A stretch of DNA of 64,000 nt from Rhynchopus euleeides. Taxonomy: Eukaryota > Euglenozoa > Diplonemea > Diplonemida > Diplonemidae. Numbering within the stretch: the first letter of the stretch is position 1; each line of letters opens with the position of its first letter. The translations under genes and the position numbers were made by a program. The stretch lies in contig OY723273.1 of NCBI GenBank assembly GCA_963210315.1, forward strand, positions 1,178,001 through 1,242,000, given 5' to 3'. A model generated the notes under the pieces. The model had not been told where the DNA came from. It saw only the letters and a list, made by a program, of their open reading frames with translations, and made no database searches. Of this stretch, positions 50,487-60,605 are shown piece after piece.

Positions 50487-52859
50487 CATACATTCGGCGT
50501 TATACCCGGTATCTACCGGGTATGTACCGGGTATTTTCGGTATTTCTGGGGTGACCCGTTTGGACCACGTTCTGGTGACTTTCTGGCCCTCTGGCTGGAC
50601 AGAATGTTCTGGAAAAAAATTCCTGTACGAGTTTCTCGCAAAAATGGGCTGTCAGACCGCCTCCAGGGCAATTTTTTTTGAATTTTGGCCAAAAATACTG
50701 TTATTTTCCCGGTATCCGACGGGTATTTGGCCTGAAAACCCGGATCCTGGGGCAAATATACCACAAAACCGACCCAGATTAGGTTGGAATCCGACAAAAA
50801 TATGTACTCTCTGTGCAGAACTTCACCTAGAGCACGCGCAGGCGGTCGAAACACCCATTTTTTGGGATAACAACGCTTGCCTGTTGCGAGCGAAGAACCC
50901 AGCAATACAGAGAGGGTCACTACCCACCGACACCCACCGACAGGGAGAAAACCCAGCCTTCTCATGCGCAGCAATGCCGCCCAATGCCACAAAGAAGGCA
51001 CCCGAGGTCCTTTTCCACCACTCTTCATAGAGATGTTCATACAGAGTCGCGGGCATCGTCGTCGTCTTCATATTCATCCTACCAGCCGCCAAAGCAGGCG
51101 TGGGAGGAAGAAGAGTTTAACGTGGTCCAAGGGGGACACGACGGATCAGTGATTTGCATAGTCTTCACTCTGCTTGTCGCCCTCTGGTTCAGGTTCAACA
51201 GCTCGAACTCCTCGACTTCCTTGGGTGAGCACTTTATGTGCTATGGGTGGCTGCAGCTGTCCACGATTGTACAAGCCAGAGGCATCTGACACCCTGAATA
51301 TGAACCCTCAAGGGCCAGTGATCTCCTGCTGGTCGGGCTGCGGGACAGCGAAGCCTTCCTACTTCCAAGCATCGCAAACCCGAGGGAATACAGACTGGAC
51401 AGATATTCACCACCGTGTCCTCCGGCAGCCCTCAGACCTCCTGTGCCGTGTGCCTGTTTAGTAACGCGATAGTCATTGCTTCTTTCTGTGTGTCCTAGCT
51501 GTAGCGTGTTCACATGTGGGTGGTTAGCGTCAATGTATCATCATGGCAGGTCAGGAAGAAGGGAACACGCTTTTCACCACGGCACCGAGTTGCCGTTGGT
51601 TCCTGGAGCGAGGTCTAGACAGGTTCCATCCCCCGTCATCACGAACGTATGCAGACGCACGGGATATGGGGGTCTCTGTGGTACGGGATCATGACAGGCG
51701 GGTATTGTCCTTTGGTCAAAGACACTATTTTGGAGAAGTTGGCTGTCGAGTGGCTCAGTCCTCGCACCTACCGTCTACCCCGGCGCCGACCCTCCTGACT
51801 GGTTTCTCCACCGATGATAGTGTGGTTCACACTCACAAGGTAGCTACACTGAAGGCATCCCCATCCGGTGTGTGCCATGCATGCCGGAGGAAGGCAGCGT
51901 GGAACCCTGACCTGTCTCTATTCAGGTTGACGTCTGTTGCAGTTTCTCTCAAATGAGCTTTGGTGCTGGTATAGGGTGTACAGGACGTATGGGATATCCG
52001 CACGGGCGGACTGGATGGGCCATCCCACGGCGACCATCTCTCATAGGGGAGGCGTACGTGTTCTCACCTACATCTAGGATAGTCTACGTTCTCCTATCGG
52101 TTCTCCCCTGGGAGAACCGATAGGAGAATGTAGGTTATCCTAGATGTCCCATAAAGGAGGTGGCACGTCCCCCCTGGGAGGACCGACATTCTCCCATCTG
52201 TTCTCGGCGTACGTTCCCCCAGGGGGGAACACGTACACCTCCCCTGTGGGATAGCGACCATCTCCCATGTGGGATATCCCACATGGGACATCGCGTCCTG
52301 TTCACCGTGTAGCCGTATGTTCTATGAGCCATCGTCACACAGGACCCATAATCAGCGGATACAACTGGTGCGGAAGGAGAGCTTTCGGGTTTGCGCAGTT
52401 CTGGGCTCCTGTTCTGAATCTGAGGGGATGAATGCCATAGGTCTGAGCTGACTCAGTGCGAAGCTCGGATGAAGCTTCGGCCCAGTGAGCCCCAAGGACC
52501 AATCACCCAAGGACCTCGTCTGGATGGTTTTCCGCCCATTTTTGCCGAAAAACACCTGTTCAGGGGTGTCTGAAAGAAGGTGTTGGATACCTGAAGATCA
52601 GGTCCGCCCAAACACCCGCTTCCAGCACCCCCTCACCAGCGGAAGTCCACTATGTACACATAGGATCACCAGTATGTCACGGGTATGCATCTGGTATACC
52701 GGGTAGTATACCAGTAATACCGGGTATACCGGGTCGATACCCGGTACATACCGGGGATAACGATTTTTTTTCGGTATACCCGGTATCTACCGGGTATACC
52801 CAAAATACCGAAAATACCGAAAATACCCGGTACATACCGGGTATACCGCCGAATGTATG
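50487..52859. mobile_element. 2.4-kb element with ACCGGGTATACC word arrays at both ends
   Basis: Termini CATACATTCGGCG and CGCCGAATGTATG, then arrays of the self-complementary words ACCGGGTATACCCGGT and GGTACATACCGGG (50,500-50,560 and 52,690-52,850). It is flanked by TTATTT on both sides (50,481-50,486 and 52,860-52,865). The sequence TCTATTATTTACCT at about 49,231-49,244 shows the site without an insertion, so TTATTT is a 6-bp target duplication. No gene is recognised in the interior. Confidence 0.85.
51985..52300. repeat. inverted repeats of GGGAGAAC and CCCATGTGGGA words
   Basis: Dense nested hairpins: TTCTCCTATCGGTTCTCCCC against its inverse at about 52,091-52,128, ACGTTCCCCCAGGGGGGAAC at about 52,208-52,232, and CTCCCATGTGGGATATCCCA at about 52,260-52,286. 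GGATATCC-type words recur at about 51,989. It is probably a further word-element nested in the 2.4-kb element. Confidence 0.65.
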
Positions 52860-52906
52860 TTATTTACCTTTTTAAAAGGTAAATAATCGACGGAACCCCC
52901 CTTTAC

Positions 52907-53583
52907 GATTTTTGGCAGGGATTGGTCTGTTCTCGTTTTGCTGTCACTTCACGACCCAGCGGGGGGGGGGGGCACAGATAGTTTTGGCACTCTCGTCCCC
53001 CGCCCCCTTGTGCCGTTTTACACTGCAGCAACCACCACTCAGGTGTTGCATGGAGATTCGAGTGGTTCAATCTCCTAAGGGCAGGTTCTTAACGTATACC
53101 CTCCTGCAAGCAGATTCATGCGTGCCACTGTTGGGTTAAAAAAAACCCAATAGGAAGCTGCGCATTGCAGGCACAGCGTGTCGGCGTAGGCCACTCAGGG
53201 CCAGAGGGGTGGGTGGGGGGACGGGCAGGGCCCGTTTGTCTGCTCTTTTGCCAACTCTCCCGCGCCCTCGCATGCCATGCGGCGGAGGTTGGGGGTTTCC
53301 ATACAGCCTTTCACCCCACCTCCCCCCCTCTGCCCCGCCCCGGCTGGAAAGCTTTGCATAGATGACTCGGAGTGATAGCTTCGCGGCTTCGTCACGTCGC
53401 CCCGCGCGCCCGCCCCGTCCCCGCCCCCACCCCCCTCCACGAGCATTTTTTGTGCGAAACGCTTGCCCTTCCTCCAGAAAAAAAGATGGCTGACAGCGCT
53501 TTTGGGTGACAGCCACAAAATGTGTTGCCTTGTTATGCCTTGGCTGTCCGCACAGACACACCAACCTTCACCAGGCTGCCGAG
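52907..53583. other. intergenic region with a dispersed-repeat segment
   Basis: The first 80 bases (GGCAGGGATTGGTCTGTTCT then CGTTTTGCTGTCACTTCACG) match 62,761-62,822. A G-run lies at about 52,960-52,972. No gene upstream of the RPC5 start. Confidence 0.6.
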
Positions 53584-55473
53584 ATGACCGACGTCACGAT
53601 GGTGGGCGACACGGCGGCATCGCCCGACGATTCGGCTGAGAAGCAGGAGTGCCCGGTGAAGCCCGGCCTGAAGGTGAAGACCGAGCCCGGCACCGAAGCC
53701 GAAGCAGGTGAGGCAGCTGCCCCTGGGGATGACGGCAGCGACCCTGTCGTGAAGTCATACGAGCTGCACCTCGCAAACCGGCTGTTCCAACACCTCCACC
53801 TGTTTCAGTTCCCCTGCCGCCCTGCGGATCGGCCCTACAACTTCGAGAAGCTGTCGAGCATGAAGATGCAGGTCCGCTCCAACCGGTTCGAGCTGGAGTT
53901 CGACCCAAAGCACAAGTCACGCACCACTCTCAGCTTCGACGGCGAGCAGCCTGACGAGGAGCGGGCACCCCACGAGAAAAACTTTGTGCTCTCTTCGACA
54001 AAGATCCGCAACAAGACGAACTACGCCATTGGCGTGGTGCGTGCAGGCATGATGCATATCACGGGGCTCCCGAACATGCACCAGTTCCGCCCCGACCTCG
54101 AGAAGACGATGGCTGCCAACCGGGCGAAGGACGACGACATGTCATCGCCCCTCGCTGCGGCACCACCTGAGGAGGAGCGCCTCACGAAGCAGGAGCAGGC
54201 ACGCCTCGAGGCGATGCAGAAGTACTACGAGGGGCGTCTCCGCAGCTTCGCCCTCGCCGAGCAGCGCACAGAGTCCTGGGTCAGCATGGGGCTGTCCACG
54301 TCGAACAACCCGGAGTCGAAGCGGGGTATCCTGGAGCGGCTCTTCTCCTCCTCCAACACCGACGTGCCGCTCAACCCGCGGCACACCACGGAGCTCTATC
54401 TCAACCAGCTCTTCAAGAGTGTGCATGAGAGGTGGCTGCATGAGCCCTTTGCGAAGATCCCCCTGTCAATGACAGGCGAGTTCGACTGGCGGAAGCAGGT
54501 TGACAGCATCATGATGAATGCAAAGGTGCTGCGGTTTTCCGACCTGCGCAAGGTGCTGCGCCCCCACAAGGCCTCACCGCTCCCCGCCGACAAGGAGCTG
54601 CTGCAGTATATCGTGAGCTGCTGTGTCATCATCAAGGGCATGCTCGTCGTGAAGTGCACCCCCGACCTCAGCCCCAGCAGTGCGGCTGCGCGCGAGTGGA
54701 TCCTCTACAAGATGTGGGAGGCGACGGACAGCGGGCTGCGCCGGGCTGACCTCACGCCTTTCCCCTCCTACAAATTCGAGGTGGACCCGCTGTGGATGCG
54801 GCAGCTGCTGGAAGGCGTGGCGGTGATGGTGGACCACGAGGACCCGCAGCAGCGCATGTGGGTGCTGCGCAACGGCGGGTGCGACCCCGGGTTCGTCCAA
54901 TCCTTCCCTGACATCGTGGCCGCGGAGGACCGCGCCTGGGGGAACGAGCGCAAGGCGGTTATCGAGCGGAACATCTTCCGCACCCCGCAGACCCTGAAGG
55001 AGTTCGCCTTTGCATGGCGCCCGCAGCCCGTGATGGTCGCAGCCCCGACGCAGACCAAGGCGCATGCGCTGCGGCAGGCCGAGCAGGCGATTGATCAGTG
55101 GATTCAGACAGTGTTCCGCAAGATCCCCGTGTGGAACAAGCAGGTCCTCGACACACGTTTCCGCGAGGTGCAGCGGAAGCACGCTGCGAAGATGACCCTC
55201 CCCGACGAGGTGTACGTCAAGTGCCTGAAGCGGCTGACACGTCCCTTCAACGACGGCATCATCCTGACCCGCCTCTCGCCTGGGCAGGAGGTGCTGGAGA
55301 GCGACCAATACCGCGACATTGTGATCGAACTGTTTATGAAGAAGGCCGCATGGAACAAAAGCGAGTTCGACAGCGAGGTCGGGCACATCCCGAAGGCTCA
55401 TATCATCAAGATCCTCCAGGAGCTCTCCACGCTGAACGGCACCATCATCAGCGCAAAGCCAGGTCACAGATAG
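53584..55473 (+). CDS. POLR3E: RNA polymerase III subunit RPC5 (POLR3E/RPC37 family)
   Basis: 629 aa in one exon. I chose the ATG at 53,584 (MTDVTMVGD); the frame is open upstream but has no ATG. After an acidic Glu/Pro-rich leader (1-55) comes the Sin-like/RPC5 signature: ANRLFQHLHLFQFPCRPADR followed by PYN (64-86), then KMQVRSNRFELEFD and KNFVLSSTKIRNKTNYAIGV. A charged helix (EEERLTKQEQARLEAMQKYY) follows at about 199-218. The C-terminal half is helical with winged-helix-like segments, as in metazoan RPC5 (about 700 aa) rather than the short yeast Rpc37. RPC5 pairs with RPC4 in the TFIIF-like subcomplex of Pol III, acting in initiation and termination at tRNA and 5S genes. The assignment rests mainly on the N-terminal signature. 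Confidence 0.86.
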   Translation: MTDVTMVGDTAASPDDSAEKQECPVKPGLKVKTEPGTEAEAGEAAAPGDDGSDPVVKSYELHLANRLFQHLHLFQFPCRPADRPYNFEKLSSMKMQVRSNRFELEFDPKHKSRTTLSFDGEQPDEERAPHEKNFVLSSTKIRNKTNYAIGVVRAGMMHITGLPNMHQFRPDLEKTMAANRAKDDDMSSPLAAAPPEEERLTKQEQARLEAMQKYYEGRLRSFALAEQRTESWVSMGLSTSNNPESKRGILERLFSSSNTDVPLNPRHTTELYLNQLFKSVHERWLHEPFAKIPLSMTGEFDWRKQVDSIMMNAKVLRFSDLRKVLRPHKASPLPADKELLQYIVSCCVIIKGMLVVKCTPDLSPSSAAAREWILYKMWEATDSGLRRADLTPFPSYKFEVDPLWMRQLLEGVAVMVDHEDPQQRMWVLRNGGCDPGFVQSFPDIVAAEDRAWGNERKAVIERNIFRTPQTLKEFAFAWRPQPVMVAAPTQTKAHALRQAEQAIDQWIQTVFRKIPVWNKQVLDTRFREVQRKHAAKMTLPDEVYVKCLKRLTRPFNDGIILTRLSPGQEVLESDQYRDIVIELFMKKAAWNKSEFDSEVGHIPKAHIIKILQELSTLNGTIISAKPGHR

Positions 55474-56152
55474 GGGTGGGTTGGGGGGGGGGCGGGGGCG
55501 GGGGGGAATGCATAAGTAATGGTACTGCAGGAAAAGACCCCCCTCCGTGATTCCCCTCGTGTGCGCGCACTCAACAGGCACTGGATCTACCTAGCCCACT
55601 CAAAGCCCCGCTATGCAGCGCACAACGGCAACTCGTGCCGGGGGGGGGAGGGGAGGGGGGTGGGTGGGTTGGTTAGTCGGTTCGGAACTGAACCCCGGGC
55701 AGAACGAATGCTGGAGGAGAAAAATGATCGCGTATGGCGGTGTTCTGTGAGCCCCCCCCCTCCCCCCCCCCGATCGGCCCCGCAGCCCCACCTCCTCTAC
55801 ATTCTGCCTTTGACCCCTCCTCCCTCCTCACATCACGCGTGAGGTCCGTCACGTGCTGTCTGAAACTCGCTTTGCTTTCGGAGTAGTGGAGGCGTGGGTG
55901 GATGCGTTGGAGTTGATTTTCCTCGTCCCATGAACCTCTGCAGCATGAGGATTTCGTCGTCGGCGTTCGGGAACTGCTTCTTCAGCACGCGGCACGGATT
56001 GACCTTCATTGACCAGCGGCAGTGCGTATTGTTGCCTCTTCAATAATCACTGTATCAAGGTTCACCCCAGCCTTAAACACCTCAACACACCCACACCCCA
56101 CACACCCACCACCCTCCTGCAGGAGAGCAGGGGAGGGCCTGTGTTCCGAAGC
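55474..56152. other. intergenic region, possible leader exon
   Basis: No gene is supported. A CTGCAG acceptor at 56,117-56,122, 30 bases before the next start codon, suggests a spliced 5' leader. G-rich and C-rich runs lie at 55,640-55,660 and 55,752-55,770. Confidence 0.5.
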
Positions 56153-57492
56153 ATGGCCACTCTTGGGCAGAAGGCTGATGCACCTGCACCTGAAAGTGCG
56201 GAGTGGCAGGTGTGGTTCGACTCCAAGCTCCCGCGCGGGCTGACCCTCGAGGAGTACAAGCAGCGCGTCGTGAATGTCGCCAGCGCCAAGACGCTTTCTG
56301 ACTTGGAGGAGAACCTGACAGACTTCAACGGCTTTGCTTTTGTCCCTGAAGCGGAGAGCCTCCGGACCGGCCCCAGCCCCAGGTCGGAGAAGAACCCGTT
56401 TCGCTTCAACCTCCGCGTGTTCCGCGCTTCGCTGTCGCCGTTCTGGGAGGACATGCCGGAATCGGCTGTGATTTACACCTTGAAGTTCCCAGAGAGCCAT
56501 GCACCAAGCAGCGTATGTCCGTGGGTATTACGCTGTGCCATACGATATACACCGCATCGCCCGGAACAAGCATCCTGCGTGCCTTTGAGCGGGGGGGGGG
56601 GGGGGATGGGGGTGTTTTACACATCACAATCCCTGTCGCTAGGGCAGGGGGTTGCATTTCGCTCCTGCATGCTCTGTGTCTGCAGCTGGGAAACCGACGC
56701 CACACCACACCACACCACAGTTCCAGCTGATCTGGAAGGCGCTGAGCCGGTCTGTTGTCACTGCGAGGGTCTTTAAGAGCACGGAGCTTGTGGAGGAGGA
56801 CCTGGGGGAAGCCCACCCGCAGTTCGACGTGGCGTGCCTTGCGGGGGTGGTGGTGCACTACGGGCGCAACAAGGGGCACGGCAACGTGGAGCTGTGGTGC
56901 CTGTCGGGGGGTGAGGCGGCTGAGAAGCTGCTGCAGGCAATCAAGGCCGTGCTGCCCGAGGAGGAGTACGGCTACGTGGTTTCCTCCAGGACAAAATCCT
57001 CTGTTATTGGGCAGAACGCAACGCTGCGCGAGGCGGTGGGGCAGCGTCCCCTGCGCTCTGTCGCCCCTCCTAGCTTCCAGCGGAAGGGTATGTATTGCAC
57101 TGTGTGTGTGCCCAGCCAGGGGGGCTCGTTGGGTGCGGGTTGTTCCGAGTGGCTGCGCCGGCAGAAGAGAGATTGCAGTGGGGCCTGCATTCTGATGTGC
57201 CCTTTGCACCGCATCTCGCCACCGCCCTCCCCCACCAGGGGGCTTGCTCTTCTCGACATGTTTGCGCATTTTCCCACACCCCCACCCTACCACAGAGAGC
57301 GTGCGGACTGCCTTCTCGCCCTACGACGACGCGACGAGCACTGCTGTGCGTGTCTTCGAAAAATCCCTCAGCAGTGGCCGTATCGCGGGGTCAGGCAGCA
57401 ATGCAAAGGTGGAGACCCTGACCATGTCGGAAGAGAACAACCAAGAGAGGAGACGAGGCGGCCGTGGGGGTGGCCGCCGCAAACGCTCGTGA
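56153..57492 (+). CDS. divergent eIF4E-family cap-binding protein with RGG tail
   Basis: Three exons: 56,153-56,512, 56,721-57,087 and 57,296-57,492. Donors are GTATGT and acceptors CACAG. The product is 307 aa. The order of elements follows the eIF4E fold: WQVWFD (18-23) like the family's WTLWFD; SPFWEDMPESAVIYTLKF (95-112), where Trp98-Glu99-Asp100 match the cap-stacking WED; FQLIWKALSRSVV (121-133) for the dorsal helix; and ACLAGVVVHYGRNKGHGNVE then LWC (158-180), with Trp179 at the second conserved position of the CGAVVN...LW strand pair. The C-terminus is Arg/Gly-rich (RRRGGRGGGRRKRS), unusual for the family and suggestive of RNA binding or nuclear localisation. Spacing differs from canonical eIF4E, so translation-factor function is inference. 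Confidence 0.68.
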
Positions 57493-58021
57493 GGTCGCCC
57501 AGTGAGGGTTGTTGTGTCCGTACCTGCCGTGTGCTTCCTTGTGTGGCTTGGCCACACGGCACACCCCGCGCGAGAGAGAGGGCAGATAAGGGGCGGAGTT
57601 GGTAGTATTTTTTGGATTGCCAGTGGTGTAGATCGCCAAGCAGATGCCAAGCCTGCCCCACCCCCACCCTCCCGCCAGACAGCCAGGAGGCGCCCCCCCC
57701 CCCCCCCCCCCCTCCAAACCGCGCGGCGGCATTCCTTTTGTGGCAGTGCAGGACACGCCATGCGGCCCACCCCACCCCACCCACTGCACACCCACACCCC
57801 CACACACACAGAGGACACACAGCCGCAACACTCCTCCCCAAGCCGCATCTACTGCTGCCCACTTCCCCCAGTTCGTTGGATTCGAGAGGGCCGCGTGCCC
57901 GGGAGGGCGGGGCGGGAGAGGGGCGGCGGCGAGGCCTTCCCCGCACCCCCGCTGCCAACCGATCGCCGGCGTACATCACTGCTCCGTCTCCCCGCCCCCC
58001 CAAGGCTAAAGGGCAGGCACG
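57493..58021. other. intergenic region, 0.5 kb, C-rich
   Basis: No gene. A C-run at about 57,691-57,712 and CCCACAC-rich sequence at about 57,765-57,815. The last 130 bases are probably the 5' leader of the kinase gene. Confidence 0.5.
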
Positions 58022-60605
58022 ATGGGCAACTGCAATGAGCCCGAGATGGAGTCGGCCCGTTCCAACGCGCACAACGCGCAGCAGCCGCAGCGGAGAAACG
58101 ACGAGGCGCATCAGCCGAAGTATTATGCGGACAATCAGCAGCCTGCTGCGCAGCAAGGACCCGGGGGTGACCCGCGTGGGAGTTATAAAAAGGGCGACTA
58201 TGTAGATGCGTGGTGGGAGGGTGGGTGGCACCCTGCGTGTATCCGCACCGTGCGTCCGAAAAATCAGTACGACATCGACTGGAGTGACGGCACTATGTCC
58301 TACGGCGTGACACCCGAGTTTCTCCGGCCTGCGGATGGCAAAGGGAACAAGCGGGAGTCGGTGCATATCGGCAACTCGGAAGTGTACAACGCAGGCAGCG
58401 CGGACCAGGCGGCAGTCGAGCTGTTCCGGCAGCTGGGTGGGCGGCCCGGGCAGCGTATCCCCATCGAGCAGGTGTACTCCAAGCTGCGGCAGCCCCATAT
58501 CGCCGAGCAGTTCGGCTGGCCGACAGGTCGTGGCGACGAGTTAGCCAACCTGCTTGCCGTGCATGAGAATGGGCGCCGTGTTGTGGACCAGGAGCAGTGC
58601 ACGCACTACACGCGGGTGCGGTGGCTCTTCTCCCTTGTGGATAAGGATAAGAACAACAGGGTCAGTGCCTGGGAGCTGGAGACGTCCCTGCTGAAAAATG
58701 TATGGCATCAAACAGTGCTTTCTGCCGGCATTGTGACGGGCATTGAAACTTTGTCTCGTGTATTGTACGATCGTCGGGGGCACCGTGTGTGTACCTCCTT
58801 TTTTCATGCAAAAGGCTAGCCGTTTGTCTTCCCGTTTCTACATGACAGATGTACGGAACCGGGTACATTCCCTTGTGCACCGCTTTGCCCTTCCTCTACA
58901 CCCTCCAAACTGCAGTCGAACGTGCGGACAGAGCTGGGCATCACGCCTGAGCTGGCAGCGCCTCTCTTCCGCCAAATGGACACCGACAACGACGGGTGGA
59001 TATCGCTTGTCGAGTTCTACCGCTTCTACGTGTCGAACCCGCTTGGCAAGCAGTACAAGCAGAAGGTATGGTTTACATCGTCCGGCCACCAGGGGTTCAC
59101 GCCACACAACCAGCGGCCGCGATAGGCACACACAACTATATTTTCTTCTGCGGTGGCGAATCAACTTGCACAGGCATAGGCATAAGGCGGAGCAACCCCC
59201 CCCCTTGTTTTTGACGCTATTTCCCATCACCCCACCCCCACAGGATGAGAACCTCCGGCGCCTCTACGAGAAGATGGGGCACGGCAACCGCATCACCCTG
59301 CACGAGCTGAAGCGGGCAATGAGGAGCCAGGAGGTGCAGCTGGAGCTGGGCTGGCCTGCACACCACGCGGAAATGCTCTTCCAGTTCCTGGACCAGGACA
59401 GGTCCGGACACATCACCATGGATGAGCTGAAGCGGTTCATGCGTGTGCAGCTGGTGTTCAATAAGATCGACAAGAACCGCAGTGGCTTCATCGACCCCTT
59501 CGAGTTCGGTGAGTCTCTTGGCGACCCTGGGATTGCCAATGAGCTCGGCGTGTCGCAGAGGGATGCGCAGCATGTCTTCGGGGCGATCGACCGCGACAGG
59601 AGTGGGACCATCACCTTCGCAGAGTTCTTCAGATACTTCAGCTCCAAGATGGACGCACAGCCACAGCCGCACCACGGGGCACGCCCCGCAGCACGGAGGC
59701 TGGAGGGCTCCGACAAGTACACCACCATCAAGAAGCTTGGGGAGGGCACCTTTGGGATTGTGTTCCTCATCAAGCGGAAGGCGGACGGGCTGGACCTCAT
59801 CATGAAGAAGCCGAAGCTGGTGCCCGGGTCGTCGATGGATGACGTCAAGGCGGAGGCCCAGATGCTGTCGCGGCTGAAACACCCGCACATCGTACGGTAC
59901 ACAGAGTCGTACTGGGAGAAGGGCGCGCTCATCATCATCACAGAGTTTGCGGGTGGTGGCGACATCCGCTCGAAGATTGGGCCACGCGGGTGCGGGGAGA
60001 ATGCCATGAAGTGGTTTGTCGAGTCGTGCGACGCTGTGAAGTACCTGCATGACCGGTTCATCCTGCACCGCGATCTGAAGCCGGACAACATCTTCCTCAC
60101 GACAGGTGGCAGCGTCAAGGTGGGTGACCTGGGGCTCGCGACGCAGCTCAAGTCGCCCCGCGACATGGCGATGACGCAGTGCGGCACGCAGATCTACATG
60201 GCACCTGAGCTAATGCGCGGCCTTCCATACGACGAGAAGAACGACGTGTGGGCTATGGGCTGCATCCTCTTCGAGATGGCGACCGGGCGCTTCGCCTTCG
60301 AAACAGTCGCAGCTATCGTGAACGCCCAACCCCCGCGTGGCTGCCCAGCGTACTGCTCGGAGCTCGTGCATGCCATGCTGGAGCCCGATCCGCGGGACAG
60401 GCCCAGCATGGATGAGGTGCTTGACTCGCTCGACTACAACCCCTTGCAGGGCATGGCTTCCTACATGTCGGACAGGTACCTCAACCGGCACAAGAATGGC
60501 GGTGGGGGCCCCCCTGTCATCTCTCCCAACGACATCTACAACGACAACTACGGCCACAACCAAGGGCGTCCACAGCAGGGGTATTACGGTATGCAGGGTT
60601 TGTGA
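58022..60605 (+). CDS. EF-hand protein kinase with NEK-like catalytic domain
   Basis: Exons 58,022-58,699, 58,916-59,065 and 59,244-60,605, phase 0 junctions, GTATGG donors, 729 aa. The N-terminus MGNCNE fits N-myristoylation plus palmitoylation. A Tudor/Agenet-like module is at about 55-104 (YKKGDYVDAWWEGGWHPACI). Six EF-hand-like units follow at about 203-222 (DKDKNNRVSAWE), 243-262 (DTDNDGWISLVE), 283-300 (degenerate), 322-340 (DQDRSGHITMDE), 347-365 (DKNRSGFIDPFE) and 388-405 (DRDRSGTITFAE). The kinase domain is at 435-675: GEGTFG (442-447), Lys464, Glu480, HRDLKPDNIFLT (551-562), DLG (571-573) and APE (596-598). HRDLKPDNIFLT and DLG resemble NEK kinases rather than CDPKs, and the EF-hands precede the kinase, the reverse of plant CDPK order. 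The C-tail is Gly/Asn/Tyr-rich. It is likely a membrane-attached Ca2+-regulated kinase. Confidence 0.94.

Larger units (their letters stand above)
49133..52906. mobile_element. 3.8-kb composite element with GTAAAGGGG-GTTCCGTCG termini
   Basis: The left terminus GTAAAGGGGTGTTCCGTCG and the inverse of the right terminus, GTAAAGGGGGGTTCCGTCG, differ at one base. TATTATTTACCT words recur near both ends (49,190-49,270, 49,576-49,590 and 52,858-52,890). Two other elements are nested inside (49,620-50,426 and 50,487-52,859). The outer element has no gene of its own that I can see. Confidence 0.65.
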
